From: Pelargonium nanum
Taxonomy: Eukaryota; Streptophyta; Magnoliopsida; Geraniales; Geraniaceae
Assembly: GCA_036897485.1 (NCBI GenBank)
Contig: JAYMTF010001841.1
Coordinates: 1-21,077 of the forward strand
Length of the DNA stretch: 21,077 bases
Reading direction: 5' to 3'
The translations under genes were made by a program, and so were the position numbers. This document shows, in pieces, positions 1-7,610 of the stretch. Positions within the stretch are counted from its first letter, which is position 1. Every line of letters starts with the position of its first letter. The notes beneath the pieces were generated by a model. It saw nothing but the letters and a program-made list of their open reading frames with translations. It made no database searches and was not told the origin of the DNA.

Positions 1-3
1 ACC

Positions 4-120
4 CAACTTGAGTCCCTTCAATGCAGATTTCTATTTTCATGAGGCCTAATGCTGACATGGCAGATAAAAAAACATAATTATTACATATAGGGACTCAAAT
101 TGAGTTCCTACAATGCTGAT
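4..120. repeat. Short direct repeat, possible MITE end
   Basis: Two 25-bp stretches (4-28 and 96-120) match at 21 of 25 positions in direct orientation. The second lies in a near-palindrome around 91-108 and is followed by a motif of the type seen at ends of plant hAT-like MITEs. The window edge cuts the left side, so the element cannot be delimited. The rest of 121-530 is AT-rich with no gene visible. Confidence 0.35.
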
Positions 121-540
121 GCTCTTAATACTGAATGGATCCAATCGAACCAAAATAGAGTGATTTGAGACCAAAATAAATTAAAATAATTGATACAAAC
201 TTAAAACAAAATGTGTATTAAAAATATAAAAAAGACCATGCAGAAAGTAAAAAAGACCCATCTTTTTCTTGTTGTTTTGTCTTCATCTTTTTGGCCTCAC
301 TGCATCAATCAAGAACATGATTCAAGATATTCATATTCTATCAAAAAAAAGAAGTCCTCTTAATAGTTGACTCTATCCTTTACAAAAGGGATTAGATTTC
401 ACTTTTATGAAAAATTATTTACTCAAATTTGAATTTTATTCAAAATAAAAAAGTGTTAGAATATTTTAGGATAAAAAAATTCAAGTGCCAATTTGAGTTC
501 AAATACAAAAGTATAAGATCCAAATTGGAGTTTTAGTAAA

Positions 541-722
541 GCGAAAAAAGATTATCAGCCATGATTTATTGGCTGAGAATTAGGTGATGCCACGTCAACT
601 ATTTACACCCATACCCGCCCCAATGAATTTTTGGGCCGCGAAGCGCCCCGCCCGGATCCGTTTTTTTTGTCTCTTGGCTGAGACTCTCAGCCAATTAATA
701 TTAGCTGAGATTCCTGATACTC
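541..722. mobile_element. MITE-like inverted-repeat element with a 9-bp direct repeat at its borders
   Basis: A left arm (about 549-581, containing TATCAGCC and TTGGCTGAGA) pairs with a right arm (about 680-722, read in reverse as TATCAGG...TTGGCTGAGA). The perfect 9-mer TTTAGTAAA sits immediately outside on both sides (532-540 and 723-731). A 9-bp target duplication is the size produced by Mutator-like elements, so a MULE-derived MITE is the best guess. The middle (about 600-660) is strikingly GC-rich compared with its surroundings. The first ~8 bases inside the left duplication do not fit the inverted repeat, and the 9-mer is AT-rich, so family assignment is tentative. Confidence 0.5.
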
Positions 723-792
723 TTTAGTAAATAATAATTAAATAAAACTAAACTTTCATGATATATATAGTTATATTATATACTATGACCCA

Positions 793-852
793 AGCCCAAC
801 AGTTAAATATTGGGCCTTGGGCCCACAATTTCACTGGGCTTCAAATTGGGCC
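793..852 (+). promoter_or_regulatory. Cluster of five site II (TGGGCY) motifs upstream of the CML gene
   Basis: TGGGCC/TGGGCT motifs occur at 811-816, 818-823, 835-840 and 847-852 on the plus strand, and one at 793-798 on the minus strand; the copy at 818 is part of the palindrome TGGGCCCA. Site II elements of this form are known TCP-factor binding sites common in promoters of broadly expressed plant genes. The cluster ends about 370 bp upstream of the CML start codon. No convincing TATA box lies between it and the likely leader (about 1062-1220). The function is inferred from the motifs alone. Confidence 0.6.
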
Positions 853-1090
853 TTCCAAAAAGCAAACTTACATGCCTATCCAAAAGAACTAGCACCCCAA
901 AACGTCACCGTTTCAAAGAAACCCTCTCTGCCACAAAAAAACCAACGGTCGATCAAAATTAACGGTGGACGTAACGCCATCAATTTCCATTTTTCACTTT
1001 ATTCTATTTTTAAATTCCCAATAAAGCCCCTTTCCCCCCAATACGACGTCGCATAAGAGAATCACCTGTTCCAAAAATCGCAACCCAACA

Positions 1091-1171
1091 AATCAAAATC
1101 AAAATCAAAATTTCTTGAAAGCTCTCTCCACAATCTCTCCGACGAAGAAGAAGAAGCAAAAGCAAAAGCAA
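1091..1171 (+). repeat. Simple-sequence 5' leader of the CML gene
   Basis: The stretch before the start codon holds about three to four copies of a six-base unit (AATCAA type, 1091-1111), then GAA and GCAAAA runs (1144-1171). It is purine-rich, as expected for a plant 5' UTR. Transcription start is unknown; a leader from around 1060 is plausible. Confidence 0.4.
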
Positions 1172-1220
1172 CCCAAAACCCATTTTCTCCGAACCCGACC
1201 CGAACCCGACAGCAGCACCG

Positions 1221-1664
1221 ATGGGCAAGGATCTGAGCAACGATCAGGTGGCCTCGATGCGAGAGGCGTTCACGCTCTTCGACACCGACGCCGACGGCAA
1301 GATCGCGCCGTCGGAGCTCGGGATTCTGATGCGGTCTCTCGGCGGAAACCCGACCCAGGCCCAGCTCAAGTCGATCATCGCCGAGGAGAAGCTCACGGCA
1401 CCGTTTGACTTCAAGCGGTTCCTTGATCTCATGGCCAAACACATGAAAGCTGAGCCGTTCGATCGCCAGCTCCGCGATGCGTTCAAGGTGATCGACAAGG
1501 AGGGCACTGGGTTCGTCGCCGTCGCGGATCTGCGACACATTTTGACGAGCATCGGCGAGAAGCTGGAGGGGTCTGAGTTCGACGAGTGGATCAGAGAGAT
1601 CGATGTGGGCTCCGATGGGAAGATTCGTTACGAGGATTTCATCGCCAAAATGGTCGCAAAATGA
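1221..1664 (+). CDS. CML13: Calmodulin-like protein, CML13/CML14 type
   Basis: This is an intact, intronless 147-residue calmodulin-like protein, the normal length for the plant CML13/CML14 pair (about 148). The first EF-hand loop, D21-E32 ([12 protein letters not shown]), has acidic residues at positions 1, 3, 5 and 12 and looks calcium-competent. The second hand (about 54-66) is degenerate. The third loop (92-103) and fourth loop (128-139) end in Asp instead of Glu, and loop 4 has Gly at position 3. In the family, CML13/14 act as calcium-sensor-like light chains binding IQ motifs of myosins, IQD and CAMTA proteins in cytosol and nucleus. The protein has no signal peptide or lipidation motif (MGKD is not a good myristoylation site). 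The start is the first ATG after the leader and the only one giving the family N-terminus MGKDLS. The coding DNA is far GC-richer than its flanks. I cannot separate CML13 from CML14 by sequence alone. Confidence 0.93.
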   Translation: MGKDLSNDQVASMREAFTLFDTDADGKIAPSELGILMRSLGGNPTQAQLKSIIAEEKLTAPFDFKRFLDLMAKHMKAEPFDRQLRDAFKVIDKEGTGFVAVADLRHILTSIGEKLEGSEFDEWIREIDVGSDGKIRYEDFIAKMVAK

Positions 1665-1970
1665 GGTTTTTTTTATGTGGGTCTCGTTTTTATGAAATCG
1701 TCTTTTTTTCTTTTGGGGCTTAATTATGTTTGGAATGTTTTTAGGGTTTTTATTTGGATTCTGATTATGTGGTGAATGCTGGTTTTATGTTTATCGTCTA
1801 AGTAATGCTAATATTTCTTTGGGAGATTGTTATGTTAATATATGTTGTTATTAAGGATAATTTGAATTTTATGTTATTTTTTTTGTTTGATTGTTTCAAT
1901 TTCGTTTAATTTGATTTGCTTTGTGTGTATTGAAGAAATTATTGGGTGTTTGATGATATGATCATTTTTG
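1665..1970. other. 3' UTR and downstream sequence of the CML gene
   Basis: T-rich sequence without an open frame follows the TGA stop. It is suited to a plant 3' UTR, but there is no clear AATAAA in the first 300 bp and the cleavage site cannot be placed. Confidence 0.4.
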
Positions 1971-2557
1971 TTGCATATGTATCGTATTTGTAAATTGTTG
2001 GATGATGCTGAGATTCTGAAGATAAAACTATTTGTGTGGAGTTGAGCGACATGTTCATGTCAACGTTTTAGAGATTCTTCTTCTTAGTTGCTGAGAAAAC
2101 ATTCTAGGCTAAATTAGATTGGTGGAAATGTTTTTGGTTCAGAATGGGTCAAGAAAGTTATGTTTGATAATTTTTTTCCAAGTGTTGTGTAGGTTCGGGG
2201 GAGGTTAACTGTTTGCATTTCAAGCATGCATCTTTGAACTTCTATCATTTCGGCATGATTTTGTTGCACAGGTATCGTATTTGTACATTGTTAGATAATG
2301 GTGAGATTCCAGGAAAATAAGAAACTCTTTATGAGAGTTGAATGACATGATCATAGTAATGTTTTAGTCATGCTCTTCTTGGTTGCTGAGAAAAGTTTCT
2401 AGGTTTTCAATGTTGGAGCTGCCTTTATAGGCTAAATTAGATTGGTCGAACAGTTTTCGGTTCATAATGGGTCAAGAAGGTTATGTTTGATCATTTTTTT
2501 CCTAGTGTTGTGTAGGTTTGGGGGAAGTTTATGATTTGCATTTCAATCACGCATCTT
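1971..2557. repeat. Diverged two-copy tandem duplication (about 265 and 294 bp)
   Basis: Unit 1 (1971-2235) and unit 2 (2264-2557) share a series of blocks in the same order. They begin with TATCGTATTTGTA, pass through TTGCTGAGAAAA and GGCTAAATTAGATTGGT, and end with GTTATGTTTGAT and TTTGCATTTCAA. The offset is 293 bp at the left and 323 bp at the right because unit 2 carries about 30 extra bases near 2400-2430. A third, partial copy (about 2568-2615) repeats only the middle block. No protein is encoded; it is probably a decayed local duplication. Confidence 0.75.
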
Positions 2558-2615
2558 AGTACATCTGTCTAGGCTAAATAAGATTTGGTTGAACTATTTG
2601 GAGTTCAGAATGGGA

Positions 2616-3316
2616 CGACGACACATCAGTGTCATTACAAGTTGGAGTTATATATTGTCTGGTTCGGATCATCATGAAAAGTGTAGTCTTGTCTTTGAGT
2701 TGAGATTTCATATATATATTTGGAGTGAGAAACATTTTGGTCCACTGCCGAGGGGACCGGAAGATTAGTGTTGTAGTTGGTTTTCAAGCCTCCTTATGAC
2801 CTTTAATAGCAAGTCCTATGTTTGGAACTTGGAAGCATTAAGAGAAGAATAAAAGAGCACAGAAGAGGAACACGGTAAGGAAGCGGAGGTGTGTAATTAC
2901 CGTGTTAGAAACTTCTTGCATCTCGTGTTGTAGTGAGCTGCAGGAGTAGATTGACTAATTTCTATGGATAAATCTATTGTCTAGGTTTGATTGGTTGCGG
3001 TGGTCCTTTGTTTTGCTTGGGTTCTGACTTGTTGATTTTGGGTCCGGTTTTGACTATTTTGATGATCACGCCAGGTTTTTCCGCCTGTTGATTTTTTACC
3101 CTCTTTCAATTAAATTGTGTCATTTGAGTTTGTAACATTTTGATGCTTATGATTTTCGAACTCCGAAACATTCTGTTGGATGTGTGAATCCTTAATCTCT
3201 GTAAACATGTTGGAGAGGCCTAGGTATTAGTAGCAGATTGATGCACATGTTTGATAGTTTTGTGCTATTGCCTATAATTGTCTGAACTATTTGTATGTGA
3301 ACCTCACTTTGCGTCG
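2616..3316. other. Intergenic sequence without a recognisable gene
   Basis: Neither strand shows a coding pattern. An A/G-rich stretch around 2835-2895, with a possible splice donor after AACACG, could suggest transcription, but there is nothing to support a protein. Confidence 0.3.
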
Positions 3317-3690
3317 TATGTTTGCTTGTTCTCCATCTGGGAAATGAGACTCGGGTTGTGTTTGTTAGAGCTGGCATTTGGCACGAAACACGTGACATAA
3401 CACGATTTAAGCGTGTTTGAGCATGACTAATTATCGTGTTGAGCGTCATATGTTTGCTTGTTTTTCAGCTGGGAAATGGATAACTCCGGTAGCGTTTAGT
3501 GGAGCTTTCAATATGGCACGTGACATGACACGATTTAAGTGTGTTTGGGCACGATGTATTGATGATCTTGTTGTACATCATATGTTTGCTTGCCCTCTAT
3601 CTGGGAAATGAATTCGACTCCAGTGTAGCAGTGTTTAGTAGAACTGACATTTTTGTACGAAATACGTGACATGACAATATTTTATCCTTA
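3317..3690. repeat. 132-bp-period tandem repeat, about 2.8 copies
   Basis: The anchor TATGTTTGCTTG recurs at 3317, 3449 and 3581, exactly 132 bp apart. It is followed each time by CTGGGAAATG and then by a GAGCT/GAACT block and ACGTGACAT-ACAC blocks. The inner half resembles the start of the common plant hAT-type MITE family rich in cacga/cacgtg words. Copies differ by substitutions, so the array is old. The short open frame over it (3417-3611) is repeat-derived, not a gene. Confidence 0.8.
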
Positions 3691-4090
3691 AATGGTTTAA
3701 CACAACCTGTTTAAACAAACGAGTTACACGGTCAAGCTGTTTGATACAAATAATTAAACGGATAGAGTTAGTTGACATGAACACAATCAAGCTAAATCAA
3801 AACTCGCTTAAATTCGTGTAGAGTCACACGTATTGGTTGTTAAGATAATAACTTTTTTATTTCTCACACGATGCACACAATATATTTAAATAATTGGTTA
3901 TAAAATTACATGATTAGACACATTCAAATAAATATATTTGAATTAACCTGACTCATTTCAATATATTTGATTCATTAGTCATTGCATATTTGACACACAA
4001 ACAATACGATTCTTTGAACAATTTAGGTTGTGGACACGAACACAATTAAATTAAACTCAAACCCGGTTAAATTCGTATCATTTTCACGTC
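3690..4090. mobile_element. Degenerate hAT-MITE-like sequence
   Basis: The sequence continues the third 132-bp unit and is rich in recurring words such as GACACGAACACAA, AATTAAA and AATTCGT (around 3775-3830 and 4030-4090), typical of old AT/ACG-rich plant MITE remnants. I see no terminal repeats sharp enough to place ends and no transposase. Confidence 0.35.
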
Positions 4091-4770
4091 GAATTACAAG
4101 GTTATCTAAGGTCTAAAGTAGTAATAAAAATATCGAATTGAAAATTCAATAAATGCAAAAGAAAATGAAGATACAAAACGACAACGTTTTGAAAATCTCC
4201 CGTATATATAAAATGATCATAACTAGGGCTTGGCATCTTCAAATCTGGTCTCCACATAGCAGAGCAAAACAGAACAACAGAGTAAGTCAGGTAAAGCATC
4301 TCTCTTAATCTCAATTATCATACACAGTTTCTTCGTAAAAATTAATCGATCCCATTGTTATGTGTTTTGAAAAAAAAATATATAAATTATTTGCACAAAA
4401 TCATCCAAAGTTTCTCTGCATAGTCTTCTTTTTTACACAGAAAACAGGGATTCATTTCATATCAGTTTGATTCGGACTGATTTTAACTTTTCATTTTAAA
4501 AAAAAATCTGTTTGTTTAAATTTCACTTTATTAGTAATTTAATTTAATTTCTAGTGTCAATTCGAAATATTAATTTTATGTATCAAATTCTTTTTGGAAA
4601 GTGCATAGGTGCATAAACATTTAACCCTTTGATTTCTTATTCTTGATGTTGATTTTTTAAGATTCTTAGCAGGCAGTTTGGTATTTGGGTAATTGGGTCC
4701 TGTTTGGAAGTAGTAAGTTTGCTTCAATAACTCATTTTTGCAACACTTTCTAGAAAATCTGTATTCGGTA
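4091..4770. other. AT-rich intergenic DNA, no gene seen
   Basis: No coding frame with family resemblance is present. A short GC-richer patch near 4225-4300 ends in CAG|GTAAAG-like sequence and could be part of a non-coding transcript, but nothing supports a gene call. Confidence 0.3.
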
Positions 4771-4773
4771 CGT

Positions 4774-4959
4774 CCATAAATTTATTGGGACGAGTATGAG
4801 TGGTAACTAATGATGCCTCATTTTGTTATTGGCTTGACTCACTCTCGGTCCATAATATTCTTTTTTCGAGTCACTCTCTTACGAACTTAGAGTTAGTCAA
4901 GTCAATAACAATGACACTTCGTTAATTACGACTCATACATGCTCCAATAATTTTATGGG
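4774..4959. mobile_element. Foldback (hairpin) element 1
   Basis: The left arm (4774-4847) and right arm (4890-4959) are reverse complements at roughly 80% over about 70 bp. Matching blocks include CATAAA-TTATTGG, GTATGAGT, TTGTTATTG and CTTGACT. The loop is about 42 bp. The structure is that of a MITE or foldback element without coding capacity. Target-site duplications were not found. Confidence 0.7.
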
Positions 4960-5027
4960 CGCAGAACATCCTATTGGAATGAAACAATGCATGTTACATC
5001 TATTTGCATTATATTATACAAACAATG

Positions 5028-5235
5028 CATCTCTATTTACAAAATTTGAACTAGAATGAAACAAGTGGGCAATGGGTGATAAGATTTTAGAGAGGATAGG
5101 GTGGTTGTGCAAAATCACCTTACGCTTTTCATTTTTGCTTTGCACTTCTATCCTCTTCTCCTCTCTAATTATAATCCTTATCTTCTCAATTTGCCCACTT
5201 CATTTGACATGGTTCAATCATAAATGTAGATGTAA
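5028..5235. mobile_element. Foldback (hairpin) element 2
   Basis: The left arm (about 5028-5105) pairs with the right arm (about 5143-5235). The clearest shared blocks are AAGTGGGCAA, GATAAG and TTAGAGAGGA, with GAGGATAG further in. The left arm also contains AGGGTGGTTGTG, which recurs at the ends of the neighbouring foldback complex (5340 onwards), so the two are probably related. Confidence 0.65.
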
Positions 5236-5339
5236 TCTTGTGCAATGGTAATGTACATAGATGCTAAACATGATTGTTGAGTTCATTCTATCAGGCAAAC
5301 GGGCTCACCCTTAGGGTTGAGCTGCATAGGATAGAGAAC

Positions 5340-6036
5340 CCAATTGGAGAGTATAGGGTGGTTGTGTAGAACATGTTGTGGTCAATTTTCTTAATTTGCA
5401 AGTATGGAATTATCTTAACGCCCCCGCAAACTAAAGGCAGTAATGTATTAGCAAATATAAGTTCGTGTATACTTTACCACCTTGAGTTTGAGGGAATGTT
5501 AACGCAAATAATTTGAGCAAATTTCAGAAGATGAGCGGTTTAGCTGCAGAGGATAGAGAAACAAGTTGGAGGTGCAAACCCAAAGGGTAGAACATGTAGT
5601 TGTCAACTTGCTCAATTTGCAAGTATGTAGTTATCTTAACCTGTCCCCTAAACTGAATGTGGTAATGCGTTAGCTAACTTAAGTTTGCACATACTTTACC
5701 ATCTTGAGTTTGAGGGGATGTTAACGCAAACAACTTGTTGCGCAAATTTCACAAGATGAGGGATTGAGCTATAGATGATAGATGATAGAGAAACAAGTTG
5801 GAGATGCAGACCCAACTAGAGAATGATGGTTTGTAGAACATGGTAGTTATCATTTTACTCAATTTGCAAGTATTATCTTAACGCCCCCTCAAACTCACGG
5901 TGGTAGTGCATTAGCTGATTTAAGTTCGCACATGCTTTACCACCTTGAGTTTGAGGGGATGTTAACGCATACAACTTGTGCAAATGCATTATTAACAACA
6001 CCTTGTGCTGCAAAACCACCCTATATTCTCCAATTA
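5340..6036. mobile_element. Foldback complex: three tandem hairpin units inside terminal inverted repeats
   Basis: The outer arms (5340-5366 and 6012-6036) share CAATTGGAGA and TATAGGGTGGTT in opposite orientation. Between them lie three tandem units with anchors CTTGAGTTTGAGGG at 5481, 5703 and 5943 and AATTTGC at 5393, 5614 and 5861, giving periods of about 221 and 240-247 bp. Each unit is itself a hairpin; in unit 3, 5877-5911 (TTAACGCCCCCTCAAACTC) pairs with 5930-5969 (GAGTTTGAGGGGATGTTAAC). The inner arm resembles the polypurine tract and LTR junction of Copia elements, but no retrotransposon coding sequence is present. Confidence 0.7.
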
Positions 6037-6051
6037 GTTGAGCACATACAT

Positions 6052-6386
6052 GAACTATAGTGAACTTTGCATGTGTTGCACACAATACATTGGTCTTTAA
6101 AGTGAAACAGTTAACAACATTTACTTTGAATGAGTTGGATCGCATGTGTTAAATTTTCTTGAAAAGACAAAACTCCAAAATGATTTTGATTACACATCTA
6201 CTTGAACAACTAACTATATTTATTTCTAATAATAAATCATTTTATATGGAGGCATTTTTGTCGTTTTGATAGAAAAAGTTTGCACCGTTGTTTACCGTTC
6301 AACCTATTGAAAGTAAGTGTAGTTAGTTGTTTCACTTTATAGCTTACACACTTATGTGAAACATGCAAAGTTCACTGAATAGTTAC
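6052..6386. mobile_element. Foldback (hairpin) element 3
   Basis: The left arm (6052-6140) and right arm (6297-6386) pair over about 90 bp, with exact blocks AGTGAACTTTGCATG and AAAGTGAAAC and a looser block of TTACTTT type. The loop is about 155 bp. The left arm abuts the terminal inverted repeat of the preceding foldback complex, so the two may be parts of one larger element. Confidence 0.72.
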
Positions 6387-6389
6387 TGT

Positions 6390-7155
6390 GGAATTTTGTA
6401 TAAGCTATCTAAGATTTTTATAGTGTACTTTGAAGATTTGCAAGTGTATAGCTTTTAGACAACCATATTTTGATCCCAAAATTTGCATTTTACTGCTTCA
6501 TGTGTGTGCTATAATTTGTCTATTGAGGAAGTATAAAAAATAAAGAAAATCTATAGAGCTGACATTTTGAATATGAACTTATAAACATTTGAAACTTGAT
6601 TCGTATTTGTGCAGGTTTGGGTTGCTGGACGGACAAACTCCGACATTTTATAATATTAAAAAGTCGAAACAGGCACCTCTTCTTAGGGGTTTGGTTTTGC
6701 TCTTTCCAACTCGAACTCAACAAAAATCTGAACTGAAATCTGAGTTGCAAGTTCTATTGTATAGACCTTTTGAATGTGTGTTGTTATTCAAATGTAACAA
6801 CTCATTAATTTTAGAATTTGAACTATTGTAATTCGAATTCAAATGTTATACATGAATCAAACATTAATTTGTGCATTAATCGAATTACCAACCATATTGA
6901 ATAGAGCTGTCAATCTAAACTCGAACTTGTGATCAATTGTAATTCAATTCAAACTTTTACAGGTTCAAATTGAATAAAAAGACTCAATTGGTTTTCGGGT
7001 TGAGTTCATCACCAACTAAGTTAGAATAGTCAAATTTAGACCTAAATCAGTGTGCACCCAAAATCTAATTCACATTTTCGTAGGTTCATGCAAATTATGT
7101 CCTAAATCATACAGCTTATCGTTCACAATCCGAATAGTCAGCTCGACATTGAGCT
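6390..7155. other. Intergenic sequence with degenerate hAT-like repeat words
   Basis: No gene is supported; the two overlapping short frames at 6520-6831 are not family-like. From about 6900 the sequence TAGAGCTGTCAA followed by AACTCGAAC words resembles the start of common plant hAT-type MITEs. Ends cannot be set. Confidence 0.3.
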
Positions 7156-7338
7156 AAGCAAACCGCTTCTACATAAAACCCGAACTTCTTTCAGGTTAAA
7201 TTCAAGTTAGATCTTTTCAACCTGAACCAGACTCAAAACCCAAATTAAGCAGACCGCCTCTACATAAAATCCGAACTTCTTTCAGGTTAAATTTAAGTTA
7301 GATCTTTTCAACCTGAACCAGACTCAAAACCCAAATTG
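7156..7338. repeat. 91-bp tandem duplication, two copies
   Basis: 7156-7246 and 7247-7338 are the same 91-bp unit, differing at only a handful of positions. The shared core includes CGAACTTCTTTCAGGTTAAA and CAACCTGAACCAGACTC. High identity suggests a recent duplication. It lies just beyond the poly(A) region of the maspardin gene. Confidence 0.88.
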
Positions 7339-7475
7339 TCAAACTCTTTTTAGTTTTTATGGATTTGCTAACAAGGTAAATGTTTATTTTTACTTGAAAC
7401 AATTGTCACATTCACATGACATTAGCAAATTGGGTATCAATATCACTCACAAATTGGAACACATTAAACTAGAAA

Positions 7476-7481
7476 TTTATT
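7476..7481 (-). terminator. Poly(A) signal AATAAA of the maspardin gene
   Basis: The hexamer TTTATT on the plus strand reads AATAAA on the gene strand, 130 nt after the TAA stop at 7611-7613, a usual plant 3' UTR distance. Confidence 0.5.
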
Positions 7482-7610
7482 GAATAAAATGATGTGTATA
7501 CAATAACAAAATCTTAACAAACATGGAACAAGAACAGTCTAAAACCAAAACAACAGCAAACTCTGGACAGATAGTTTGCACAAACAACTATGTGCAAGTG
7601 TTGCATCATA

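Noticed and set aside
1010-1552. Several reading frames overlapping the CML gene on both strands
   Set aside because: They are shadows of the GC-rich coding sequence and have biased, low-complexity composition; only the plus-strand frame from 1221 matches a family.
2835-2900. Possible small exon with a GT donor
   Set aside because: A single purine-rich patch with a splice-like site and no start, partner exon or family match is not enough.
3192-3611. Frames over the 132-bp repeat
   Set aside because: Repeat-derived and without a domain.
5340-6036. Intact LTR retrotransposon
   Set aside because: No gag, protease, integrase or reverse transcriptase coding sequence and no paired direct LTRs; only short junction-like words.
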